Source of the DNA: Rhynochetos jubatus | Taxonomy: Eukaryota; Chordata; Aves; Eurypygiformes; Rhynochetidae | DNA length: 64,000 bases | Assembly (NCBI GenBank): GCA_027574665.1 | Contig: CM050653.1 | Span: forward strand, 37,460,118 to 37,524,117 | Direction of reading: 5' to 3' | In this document: piece by piece, positions 32,101 through 43,300 of the stretch | How positions within the stretch are numbered: the stretch's first letter is position 1 | How the letters are laid out: the number at the start of each line of letters is the position of its first letter | Made by a program: the position numbers and the translations under genes | The notes under the pieces: model-generated | What the model saw: the letters and a program-made list of their open reading frames with translations, nothing else | Told to the model about the DNA's origin: nothing | Database searches by the model: none

Positions 32101-33185
32101 ACAGATTCACAGATTCACAGAGTGTTCGGGGTTGGAAGTGACCTCTAGAGATCATCTAGTCCAACCCCCCTGCCAGAGCAGGATCACCCAGAGCAGATCA
32201 CACAGGAACAAGTCCAGGCGGCTTTGGAAAGTCTCCAGGGAAGGAGACTCCCCTCTCTCTGGGCAGCCTGTCCCAGTGCTCTGGCACCCTCACAGGGAAG
32301 AAGGGTTTTCTCACGTTCAGGCTGAACCTTCTGTTTTCCAGTTTACAGCCACTGCCCCTAGTCCTGTCACTGGGCACCACTGAGAAGAGCCTGGCCCCAT
32401 ACTCCTGACACCCACCCTTTAGATATTGATAAGCATTTGATAAGATCCCCCCTCAGCCTCCCCTTCTCCAAGATAAACAGCCCCACCTCTCTCAGCCTTT
32501 CCTCATGTGGAAGGTGCTCCAGGCCCTTCATCACCTCAGTGCCCCTGCGCTGGACCCTCTGCAGTAGCTCCTTGTCCCTCATGAACTGAGGAGCCCAGAA
32601 CTGGACACAGCACTCCAGGGGTGGCCTCACCAGCACAGAGTATAGGGGGAGGAGAACTTCCCTCAACCTGCTGGCCACGCTCTTCTTAATGCACCCCAGG
32701 ATGCCACTGGCCGCCTTGGCCGTGAGGGCACGCTGTTGGCTCATGGTCATCCTGTTGTCCACTAGGAGTCCAAGGTCCTTTTCCCCAGAGCTGCCCTCCA
32801 AGAGAACAGCCCCCAGCCTGTACTGGAACATGGGGTTGATCTTCCCCAGATGCAGCACTTCACACTTGCCCTTCTTGAATTGCATTAGATGTCTCCCCGC
32901 CCAGCTCTCCAGTCTGTCCAGGTCATGCTGGATGGCAGCACAGCCTTCTGGTGTGGCAGCCACCCCTCCCAGTTTGGTATCATCAGCAAACTTGCTGAGA
33001 GGACATTCTAGCCCTTTGTCCAGGTCATTGTTGAATATACTGAATAGTGCTGGACCCAGAACTGACCCCTGGGGGACGCCACTAGCCACAGGCCTCCAAC
33101 TAGACTCTGCCCCATTGACCACAACTCTCTGAACTCTTTCCTCCAGCCAGTTCCCAACCCACCTCACCACCCAATGGTCCAGTCT
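32101..33185 (-). mobile_element. CR1 LINE, 1.1-kb 5'-truncated copy with reverse-transcriptase fragment
   Basis: The minus strand carries the C-terminal part of CR1 ORF2 followed by its 3' UTR. The 3' end at 32101 has tandem 'acagattc' units, then 'ttggaagtgacctctagaga' and 'tcatctagtccaaccccc'. It is much less decayed than the other CR1 copies in the window. Its subfamily motifs (agagcaggatcacccagagc) differ from the copies at 8410 and 14754, so at least two CR1 subfamilies are present. Confidence 0.95.
32367..33170 (-). pseudogene. CR1 ORF2 C-terminal fragment (reverse transcriptase), open but incomplete
   Basis: A 267-codon uninterrupted reading frame with the reverse-transcriptase motifs GVPQGSVLGP and FADDTKLGG, the second containing the catalytic FADD. 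It continues through the CR1 C-terminal region (LGLLVDNRMTMSQQ, VLVRPPLECCVQFWAP, LLQRVQRRGTEV). The endonuclease and N-terminal reverse-transcriptase regions are missing because of 5' truncation, so it cannot be an active element. The lack of stops suggests recent insertion. Confidence 0.9.
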
Positions 33186-33880
33186 GCATCACTGGGTTGG
33201 GATGGCTCCAAGCCCATGGGCCAGTAATCAGAGCTCAGGCCAGTGCTGGCTTTGGCCAGCAGTGTGAGCAGGCACAGCTCATCCTACAGCAACTGCGTCA
33301 GCTTGGGTGGTTTTTCGGAGCTGCTTGGCTGCCCAGGCTGGCAAAACTGTGCTCCTGTATGAGAGGCCACCCAGGGATCCCATTGCACCACCGGCAAATC
33401 CCTCCTGGGTGATTCCTTCTGCCTCCCACCTAGCCAGCTGGGGAAGGTACTGGTACGTGCCTTTTAAGAACCTGACTGAGTCTCCCCAAACACCATTTCT
33501 CATACATCTTCCCTCCTACTGAATTTCCTTTGGGGCATTTTTGGACGACGGACCATCCCCAGCACCACTACCAGTGCTTCCCTGGAAACGTATAGCCTCT
33601 ATCCTTCCCCTTCTGCCCTGAATGCCGCTGGATCAGAGGTCCATACCTACACCTTGATGGCGGTGTACATATGGAGTTCTTCCAGCCATAGTCATGTTGA
33701 AGGAGACAACAGCTGTCCACAGCTGGAGCCTACCATGGCGCTGCACACCTCCTTAGCCCACCGGCAGCAAGGGACTGCTCTGCCCCACGGCATCGTTGCA
33801 GCATGGTCAGGGGCAGTCAGGGGACTGGGGCTTCCAGCATTTCCATGAGGAAAGAGGAAATGGAGCCCCACAGTAGTAGA
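33186..33880. other. spacer between the convergent TGM4 and ZDHHC3 3' ends
   Basis: No gene or repeat is recognised here. The next feature to the right is the pair of antisense AATAAA signals of ZDHHC3. Confidence 0.6.
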
Positions 33881-33884
33881 GGGG

Positions 33885-33906
33885 TTTATTGGTTTGTTCG
33901 TTTATT
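33885..33906 (-). terminator. ZDHHC3: candidate ZDHHC3 distal poly(A) signals (two)
   Basis: Two antisense AATAAA hexamers (TTTATT at 33885-33890 and 33901-33906) lie 16 bp apart. They would end the long ZDHHC3 mRNA about 3.25 kb past the 327-aa stop codon. The 3' UTR end is inferred and transcript data would be needed. Confidence 0.5.
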
Positions 33907-34306
33907 TAAAAGGCAAATGCTCAAGCATTAGGGCTGTCAAGTGGAAAAAAGAAATGGTGACTACACCTGGTTATGTGCCAGGCCATACACAGGGAGGAGG
34001 AAAAGAGGGGGAAAAAGGTTTTGACCACTCCCTTGCATTTCAAAGATTTGTGGAACACGCAGAGGAGTGTCCAGGCAGCACTTGGGCCACAAAAGGCAGT
34101 CAGGCTCCCCGGTTCCCTGCCGCCCCTCTGCCCATGGTGTCCCAGTGTCCCATGGTAGCGCTGGGTCCCCACAAGGCCACCTGCGGTGGGAGCAGGGGTG
34201 GGAGCAGGAGCCCCTCTCTGCAGGCGGAGCGGGTGCAGGGTCTGTGGATGGTGACCGTGGGGAAGGGAGGAGCAGGTGGGTCCTTGGTGGATGGAAACAT
34301 TAGTTC

Positions 34307-34312
34307 TTTAAT
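34307..34312 (-). terminator. ZDHHC3: alternative ZDHHC3 poly(A) signal
   Basis: Antisense ATTAAA in the context gtacttattaaagaac, an ordinary-looking mRNA 3' end. It would shorten the 3' UTR by about 400 bp. Confidence 0.35.
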
Positions 34313-36325
34313 AAGTACAATAGCGACCGAAGGCATAAAAAGGAATTACAAACAGCAAAATATATACATTTTCAAGAGATGTCAATTCTTCACTTGCACA
34401 GAAAACCTGCTGTGGAAGACACCAGATAAAAAGTACAAACCCACTTTCCACATCTGCCATGAGCCTGTCCATTAACACCTCAAGCCAGAGCAGCGATGGG
34501 ATCTCAGTGGATCATGTCACACCGAGCAGTGCAGGGGGAAGCATCCTCCCTGGCCCCTGCGTTTGCGGCAGCAACAAAGGGTTGCCCGGGGCCCAGAGAG
34601 CTGGCCGGGACCATAGCAGCATGGCCTGAAGACGAAGGCACGATTTAACATGGGGTAAGGGGGGAAGGGACGGAAAATAGTGGGTTTGGTTTCAATTCTG
34701 TGAAAATCACATTTGGTCTCAAGCTACCAGGTAGTCATCAAAGAAGGAGGTTTATGCCAGAGCTGGGGATAAAATGGATTTTTCCAGTTCATGAAGGCTT
34801 AGGCAAAGTCCAACAGTTGCCGAGACAGGGAGGGGATACACTGAGGGGTACTGGGACTTTGCGGGGTGAGGAAGAAGGAGGGGATGAGGGGGACTGACAG
34901 CCAAGAGACACCAGAAGTGGTTTGCTGGATGTAGGCAGTCTCCCCACCAGGTTTTGGAGGCACCAGAGCTAGGGCTGAGCTCTGCAGAGGGCACAGGAAC
35001 ATGTCCCCGTCTCCCACTTGGACGTAACTGTGCTGTGGGAGGAGGGGAGATGGCTGTTCTGGCTCTTGCCCTCCTCTTCCTGCTGCTTTTCCATTTCAGC
35101 TACTATAAATATAAAACGCAGGCGGGGATGTTAACTGGATGCAGAGGCCGAGCAGCAAGCCCAAGATAGAAAACCTGAGCTAAAAGGCCTCCTTCAACAC
35201 CCCCACTGCTCCCTGTAGGAAATCCCTTATAGATTTACATATGTCCCTGATGTCCCTGTCCTGTGGGATGCTGACAGAGGAACATAGGCTGGTGCGGAAG
35301 CAGGAGAGCTGCTTCCCTCACTATCACGCTGCCGCATAGGACAAAGGCATTCAAGACCTCATGTGTAAATGACACGAGAGGACACCTCCATTCCACCCAA
35401 ATACAGGGTGTTTCCCTAAAAGGTTTTCACAAATACCCAGTTCCTAATGACTTTTTTCTAAATCTGTTTTCCATTGACAAAGAGGAGACATCCAGAGGGG
35501 ATAGGGGATGGGATGGCTGTTCGGAAATACTCCCTGGGTTTTAGCAAAGAATCTAACAGATACGGCACTTCATTTGTTCCCAGTTCTTTGCTAGAAAAAG
35601 GAACTGCTGTGGCAGAAGACAAGTCCAGGAGAGAATCTCTTCCCTCCAAGGCAGCCCTGAATGTCACACCATTAAGATTTAGGGGCGGGGTGGGGTGGGG
35701 AAAAAGACTCTTGCACAAATTCCATTTGGTATTGCTTCTTTAAATAATAAAAACTTCACCTAGGTCTTTCACAATCCTGTGCTTTCATCCCCCAAACTCC
35801 TTTCTCTTATTTTTGAGAGAAAGCGATTATCTTTGGTCTGTGTTACAAGGGAGGGGGAGATAAAGTCAAGCACGTCCTGTGGGGGGAAAGAACAGGAGCA
35901 CGTGTCTCATATCCTACAAAACTTGTTAACAGTTAAGCTAAGGGAGATGACAGGAAGTGAAAATAAAGTCTTGAAAACCAGCCTAAAGTAAACCCAGGCT
36001 GACACGCGGAGCACGCCAAGTGTTCACGGCGTATCAACGTGGCGGCTAGTATCACCTCTATGTGACCGCTGCAAATATTGCCACCTGCAGTGACACCTTC
36101 CTTGAGCGACACATGTTCCTTCTACGGGTGCACTGATGTTCACCAGGCGCTGGCTGCAAAATTAGCGTAAGCAAACCCTGCGTGATGGAAGGTATTAACA
36201 GGACAGCGTTAAACACCCACTGAGATTAAGAGAGACATCTAAATGAGACAAGTCAGAGGGAGGGAACCAGTACCTCCATCAGCAGGGTGCTCACATCTCC
36301 CTGTCTTTGACCACAGAAGCAGCCC

Positions 36326-36351
36326 CAGTGCCCAGCCCAGCCCAGCCCAGC
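36326..36351. repeat. CCCAG short tandem repeat
   Basis: About five CCCAG units (cccagcccagcccagcccag) in the inferred ZDHHC3 3' UTR. Confidence 0.8.
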
Positions 36352-37149
36352 CACCTGCTTTCTGGGCTGCAGAGTTCAGCCAGGCAGCTCCCCACACCCC
36401 ACATGCTGCTGAACTGCAGCTCTGGGGTGAAAGCTTCCCCCCACCAGCAGCTCCACAACCCAGCCAGCGTTTGCTCACTTGCGGCTATGTTGGCCACAGG
36501 CGAACACACCTGCCGGCCCAACGCCAGCAGCAGTCCCCCTTCTCTGACACCGCTCAGGCAAGCACCACCAGTTTGGGCAGCCCCACAAGCACATAAGGTT
36601 AAAATTCACCCCTGGAGATACTTCAGAGCTGGAAGGAATTACACCCAGGGCAAGCTTGCCCATCCGCTGTATCCCACCTCTGCTAAGACCTAAGCACCAG
36701 CAGCTTTCACAGTCCAGAGGCAGCATCCATGGGATGAGCTCAAAAGGATGAGCTGCCTAATCTGGCCATTGCGCAGGGCTTACCGTTTAGCCCTCCAAAA
36801 GGCTGTAAGAACAAAAGCTTAACCAGAATCCTTAGGACTGCACATTTCTGGGAGCTGGGGCCAATCCATCTGGTGATTAGAAACTTTCCTTAAAGGCCAA
36901 GTAAGAAGAGCTCAGTAAAGCAGTTGACGCAGGTCCGAAAAGGAGCTTATGGATCTCATCACTTATAAAGCTTTCTCTGGAGATTTGCATTGCTTCTGCT
37001 AGTCCTGTACCTGACTTCCAGATAAATACTCCTGAATTATTTTAATGCACCAAAAGTATGTTAAAAACCAGCGCCTGAAATCTCCAGCACAAGTAGTTAT
37101 TAAAAGAAAAACCTGAAAGCTGCTCCCGACGCTGCGGAGGATGCTTTGC

Positions 37150-37392
37150 TTATTCATGTAACACTTGGACGGCAACATCTCGAGCAAGAAACTGCTCGAT
37201 TTCTTCTTGGGTCATTATTGCGGATGCGGGAGCTGCTGCCACCGCTTCGCCCGGCGCTGGGCTGCTGCAGTTCGCGTTCGAGAAAGGGTTGAACCAACCC
37301 AAGGAGAAGGCACCACCGAATGCCAGCTTCATTCCTTCCCAGCCGCTGATCTTCTCCCACGTTGGCTTCTGATTTTTAAGACGCTCGATACC
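37150..37392 (-). CDS. ZDHHC3: ZDHHC3 terminal exon, long isoform
   Basis: Encodes residues 248-327 and a TAA stop at 37150-37152. It starts [14 protein letters not shown], then [13 protein letters not shown], an Ala/Pro-rich stretch, and an acidic tail ending VQVLHE. The acceptor on the minus strand is cttcttgcag|GGT, phase 0, matching the exon-5 donor. It is one of two mutually exclusive last exons; the resulting 327 residues equal the longer human isoform length as I recall it. Confidence 0.93.
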   Translation of the reverse strand, partial: GIERLKNQKPTWEKISGWEGMKLAFGGAFSLGWFNPFSNANCSSPAPGEAVAAAPASAIMTQEEIEQFLARDVAVQVLHE

Positions 37393-40300
37393 CTGCAAGA
37401 AGAGAAGAGTTTTGGGTTGTCTCACATTTATAGCAGGTAGTTGGGCACTGACCGCTATGGCATGTGCAAAACCACGTATCTATAGCCGGGGTGTTACTCA
37501 AATTTTAGTTAACCATGAAGACAGATGTCCTGCATTACTGAGAGTTTGACCCCCAAATTTAACAACAAGACCAAATTCATAGAAAATCTGAACCTGGGTA
37601 ACGTATTTCGGTATCAGTTGCTATTGACTTTTACAGTAAAAAGAGATGGATTCTTAAAAGCCATCCCTTTTGGAAACATGGACCTCTTTTCCCATTGCTT
37701 TTTGAATCCCTCCAAGGAGTAACAAAATACAATTAGAACTTAAAATTTCACCTTACTTGGGCATTTTTACAATAGTTCAGATACAGGACAAATACTGCAG
37801 CTTTTTCCGGCGATCAGGAATTTACCACAGCCATATCTAGACTCGTCATAAGAAGCTGGCGTAAGCACAAGCTTGGTCGGTGCCAATTAACAGCAAATAT
37901 TCAAAAATACAAATTCCATTTAACAAATCATTAAAGACAAATCACAGTGCAAGCTGGATACCCTCTGGGAAGTGAGGAAATCTGTACGGCTGGAAGTGGA
38001 GGCTTCAAAATAGTACCGGAGCCTTGGTCAGTCAATATTCTGATTCATTCATTCTCCAGGAACATCAGTTTTAGTAAAAGAAGCATTTTGACTGTATTGA
38101 AATAACAGATCCATCAAGCTGGGCAGTGACGTTTTTTCTGGTACTCCACGTAGAAATAAGGAACTAAGCCTTTTTTTTTTAAGGCTACTGCCATGTGAAA
38201 TAGGGCACAGTATTTTTCATGCCCATCTTCCGTATCATGTACGAGAGGAATCCGCGTACGATACGCTCATGATGATGTATACAGGTGACCATGTAGAAAA
38301 CTTCGTTCTTAGAGAAGCAACAATACCAGATCCAAGTTTTGAGACACTCAAGGAAAGGAAAAACGAGCAGTTTCAGTTAAAACCATTTAAAAGAGCAGTT
38401 TTAGAAGAGCTGGATGAAAAAGGCACTTGTCACGCTCTAATTCTGCAGATTTTCCCTAACGACCCACAAAACATTTCAAAGCTTTGTGGAGGGGCGGGGG
38501 GAAACGAATACAGTCAACAGCTCAGCAGCACCACAGCTGCACTCAGAGCAAGGCTGACAAATAACACGACGTTTTGATAGAGCAGCAGCTTGGTTTTCCA
38601 GTAACATTGAGTCAGCATGAGCAGGCCTGGGAGAACACACACCATGAACCAAAGAATTACATGCAAAGCTTTCATGAGCTTCCTTCATGCCCCGTTTCTT
38701 GTGCTGACTTAGGAGGAATCCAGCTGCGAATGTGCAGAAAGAAATGACGCAAGACCAAAACTGAAGTCTTCAGGGTTACAATTTTGGGAAAAACTCAAGG
38801 CCCGAAGGACAAACGTGCATCTTGCAACACCAAGCACAGGCACGTGTCCCTTCACTCTGCTCCCAAGCTTGCAATCGTACGGTTTTGGCTGTTCAGGGGA
38901 CATCCATTGCACCCTCTGGCCCCTTGGGATGCCACGCTTGGTGCTGCTAGTGCCCATCCTTACCTCCCTGCCGGGCAAGCCGGGAGAGGAGCAGTGCCCC
39001 TCCACAGCCGAGCAGAGCCTTGGCAAAGCGTTTCAGCACACTACCATGTGTTTTTCCTCCAGGATACTCCGGTTCCAGCGCCCTGCAGCTGTGCAACCAG
39101 GAGGCAGGTGCTTTTACAGCTGAAAGCAGAAGACCTTTGGCTGTTGGCTGTTCCTTAGCAAACTGGAGAGGTTTCTGGTTCAATCCACGCTGCCATCCAG
39201 ATAGAGAATAAGGATTTGGAACACTTGTGGGCAGCAACACCTCTCTTCCCTCCTCCAAAAAACCCCACTGTTCACCTGCTCTGAACAGTGTCTGCTAACG
39301 GAGGCAATGAGCAAGGTCAGGCTGAGGATGTGCTAATGCCAGATTAGGAAGCAGTTAATCGGAGCAGGCAGGGGTTTACTTTCTCTCTTCCAGCCCGACC
39401 TCGCTAATTCCTTCAGGGCACGTATTGAAAATGAGCGGAAGTTTTAAAAATTGCATCCTGGTGTAATTTTGGCTGCCTGTTCCACGGTCAGTGGGGCGTG
39501 AAGTTTAGTGTTAAAAATAATACTAAAATTAAGGGGAGGTGGAAGGAATGCATAACTGTTGAAGTAATTTCATTACTGTTTAATGAAACTTTTCTTTAAA
39601 ATGTATTTTTTAAAACGTGTTTATCCAAAATCTGTTACTTTAGGAAGTGAGAATTCCGTATTTCAAATTAAACCAACACCTGTTTCTCTTTGCCACAACG
39701 CGGCTACTTCAGTTTTTTAAAATAAACAAAAGTGCTCAGAAAGCATCACCTTTCCTGATTCCAAATTACATAATTTTAAACAAATACTGAAAAAAGATGA
39801 CATACATTCGTAGAGAAATGTACTACCGGGACCCTCCCATTTCCGCTGGAGGTACAGGGTTGTAAACGCGGGGACGGCAAGACGAGGTTGACCTGTTACC
39901 ACTGCGATGCTGCAAGAGATGCCCTGCTTCTCCCACTACAGCTCACAGCCTCCGCTCCCGCGCAGCGCCAGAGGAAGGTGATGGGCTGGGCAGCCTGGCC
40001 CAGAAGCGATCTGCAGGACAGCTCTTGCGTGTTAGAAATAGCGAGTTAATTTCTTTTAATACACTATTAAAACCCAAAAGGAAAGACCGAACAGAAGAGG
40101 CAAGAATTGTAATGGTTTGTCCATTTAGGGGAAGCATTGCTATCAGAAACCATGATTAAGGCAGACTGCAGCAGTTCCTTGAATTTATTTCTGCTTGGAG
40201 CACCCCTTAGCTTTTACTTCTCATCAAGTTTGTCCTTCAGCGTCTCTTGGCCACGCTGAAACAGAACTAGCACGTGAAATCAGTAGTCCTCCTCGAGAAA

Positions 40301-43300
40301 ATACTTCCCACAAGCAAATCGGTAAGTCTGCCTTTCTCATATTAACACTGACCCACATTTAACATCATCCAAATCACATCAAATTCCATCACCGCATCGT
40401 ACAGTGCAAGGACCCCCCATTTACCGAGACACACGTGACAGGCACCAACAGACACTCCTGCAAGCTGTCGCAATGCCTCATTTGAAACAAAAGTGGTTTG
40501 ACTGAAAACACCAACACTATATAGTGCTGGTTTACTATTTGCGTGTGTTTGAGACCAGAAAACATGAGTAATTACACATTTTTTTTCACCATGGTCAAAA
40601 TGACAGAACAACATAACCAATCTTCCTCCAAAACGCAGAGTGACTAAGGGTAATTAAACCAAAACTGGAGTGTGCACCGGTGGAATTTATAATGGAAACC
40701 GATTTGAAAGCCACGAGCTGCACAGAGAGCTGCATTAACTGGTTAACTGCCTGGGTGACTAAAGCCTCTCCCCTCAATACATTTGGGTTTGAGTCAAGAC
40801 AGTTTTAGGGCCGGACTCTACCGGTTCAAGCTGTCACCTGCATGTGTCTCACCTGCCGAGCTGACCGTGGCCAAAGATCCAGCCCCTAACTACTAGGCTG
40901 GGAGTATTCTCCGCAAAACACCATCGCATACTAAAATCAGAGCTACGTATCGATTTGCAACAGCTTTCCACTCTCAGCACTGTAAAAACAAAACCTTAAC
41001 TCTTCCTGAACTTTTTCTCATTAAGGAAACACAAAAGCCACGTTTCCTTCTCAGAACCTCCCCACCGAGGCACAAGCGCAGCCCGTGGCTCCCTCCCTGC
41101 AGCCGCGATCACAACGTACTCCTGACCATCTGCCCTGGGCAAGCAGGACGGCAGAAACGGCCCGCTTACACAGCGGAGCGGTTACTGACAGCCTCTCTGA
41201 GGGGCGAAATAAAACCACTGATTAACTCATCAACTCGCTTTTAAATGTAGAAGCTGAACACTCAGTTAATTAACCGTTATTATGCGCTTCTGCCTGCTTG
41301 CGTACAGAAGTGAAAGTTCAGAAAACCATTACAGACTTTTCCCCAACATTTGAAGTGAAGGAAGAAAGAAAGAACAGCAGCAAACAAGTTTTTGGAAAAA
41401 TTTTATTGCATTTGTTTTCCATATGGAAGCATTGACAGATTGAAAAGATGCAGCATTCACATTACTTCCAAAATGAGACATCCACTAAACTTCTTCCCTG
41501 ATTTCCCTCCCTTCCCTCATGGCTTTGAAGCAGTCTAAACAGGTCATTAAAAAAAACCAAAAAAACAAAAAAACAAAAAAACAACAAAAACAAACAAAGC
41601 AACCCAACTCAGACCCATTCTATTTTAAACCAAGGAAAGAAAAAAATCCCTTGGAAGTCAGCTGATTCGGATTTTTCCTTTGTTTGCAATTCCTTTGATG
41701 AGCCCGTGGGAGTCACAATCCAAAAAATATAATGAAATCCCTGCCTGAACACAGGATGTCAGTTGTAGTTGTGAATGGCTTAGCCCTACCCGGTTTTGGA
41801 ACGCCTTCTGTCCCTCCCACTTTCACCACCACACAGTTCCTAACAGTACACACGCTCCTTACCATTACTTCCCAATGTAAAACACGCATCTACGCGCCCA
41901 CGTTTACACACACGTGTGCATAAACATGAGAGGAGATTTGCACAGCTCTAACCCAGGGCAACGCTCAGAACACAGAATCCATCACCCCGGTGCACCTACA
42001 CATCCCGTCAGTATCGGGCTTTACAGCAATCTGGGCATCCATGTCAGTTTTTCACGTTAACACTGTCTAGCAGGCATCGCTCTAACAAGCCGTTTACCAA
42101 GACAAACACGCACAAACAAGATGATTCTGCTATTCTAAACACTCGAAAATTAGATTTCTTTCTTTCCCGCAAGTGTAAGGCATTTAACTGATCCAAAGAG
42201 TCTTCTAAATCTGTCACAGTTACCCTAAAAGGGCAACAATTTCCTGCTCACAAGGGAGGGAACAGACAAAATAATGCCAGAAAGATGGAATCAGTTCTGT
42301 GGCTGGAAGGAAAAAGGAGGGTGGAGTGGGAATTGCTGTTGGCAACGTTTAAGTACTTGTAACTGTGTGCAATCACCAGGTCAACTGGCTCTCTTGCTGT
42401 GCTGCGCTCCTGTCTCGCACCTTTCGGTAAGTGAAGTGTCTGCTTCCCCGTTCAAGTTCACTTAGGACAGAGCAAGGTACTCCCTCAGGAAGTCCAGAGG
42501 TGTCTGTGTGGGGCTGTTGGCACTCATATGTCTTCCACAGAGCTCATCACAGTCAGGAGACAGCATGAGGATCTACTCAGAAGAGGTGGGTCACAACAGA
42601 GAAAGAGGATCCCCTTCACATTAGTTACGCCATACAGAAAGCAGAGAGAAACAAAGGCCAGTGAAGTTAACAAGATTAAAAAAAAAAAAAACCAAACAAA
42701 ACAAAAAACCCAAACCAAAACAGGAGAGGGAATGGGGAAAATAAAATAAAAAAAGAAAAGCAGCAGCAATTTCAGCCAGAGATATAGAATTACCTAAATT
42801 GTGGAACACAGGGCTTTTTTTTTTCTCTGCAATTATCAGCCATTTAATAGACATTAAAAAAGTTTGTTTTGCTTTTTGTTTTAAACATTCATGGAAAATT
42901 TATAACAGTAGTGCTGTAATATATTTCTATTTTAGTGGAAATGCTGGTCAAGAATTCCTCAGACCACATACTGGTAGGGGTCTGCTTTTCCTTGGTCTGG
43001 TGTTGCGAATGGGCTAAGCCATGCTATAGAGAAGGGATGGCCAAATACTGCTTTCATGTTCATCCATTTTGTTTTTTTAGCCCATCTTCTCTCTTCCTTT
43101 TTCAACTGTTCTATTCCCTGAAAACAGAAATATCACATTTTCAGTCAAACACTCAGATTTTGTAGTTCTGGATTTGGGGAAAGGTCTACTGTCAGTTACC
43201 CCTTATCCAAAGGATGGAGTATGAAAATAAAAATGCATCTACACTGCCTTTTCCTTTCCTTCTCATTGTTTTATACTAAAAAAAAAAAAATACAGATAGA

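Larger units (their letters stand above)
33880..37149 (-). other. ZDHHC3: inferred long 3' UTR of ZDHHC3 (327-aa isoform)
   Basis: The 3.27 kb between the stop codon and the antisense AATAAA pair contain no recognisable gene, repeat or conserved splice site. An earlier antisense ATTAAA (34307-34312) inside an A/T-rich patch is an alternative end. A CCCAG tandem repeat occurs near 36330. The extent is an inference from signal positions only. Confidence 0.45.
41408..42958 (-). other. ZDHHC3: inferred 3' UTR of the ZDHHC3 299-aa isoform
   Basis: The interval between the TGA of the alternative terminal exon and the proximal AATAAA. It contains A/C-rich simple runs (around 41549 and 42678) and no other recognisable feature. 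The extent is inferred from the signal position. Confidence 0.45.

Noticed and set aside
32063-32383. plus-strand ORF after the TGM4 stop
   Set aside because: It is the antisense of the CR1 3' end.
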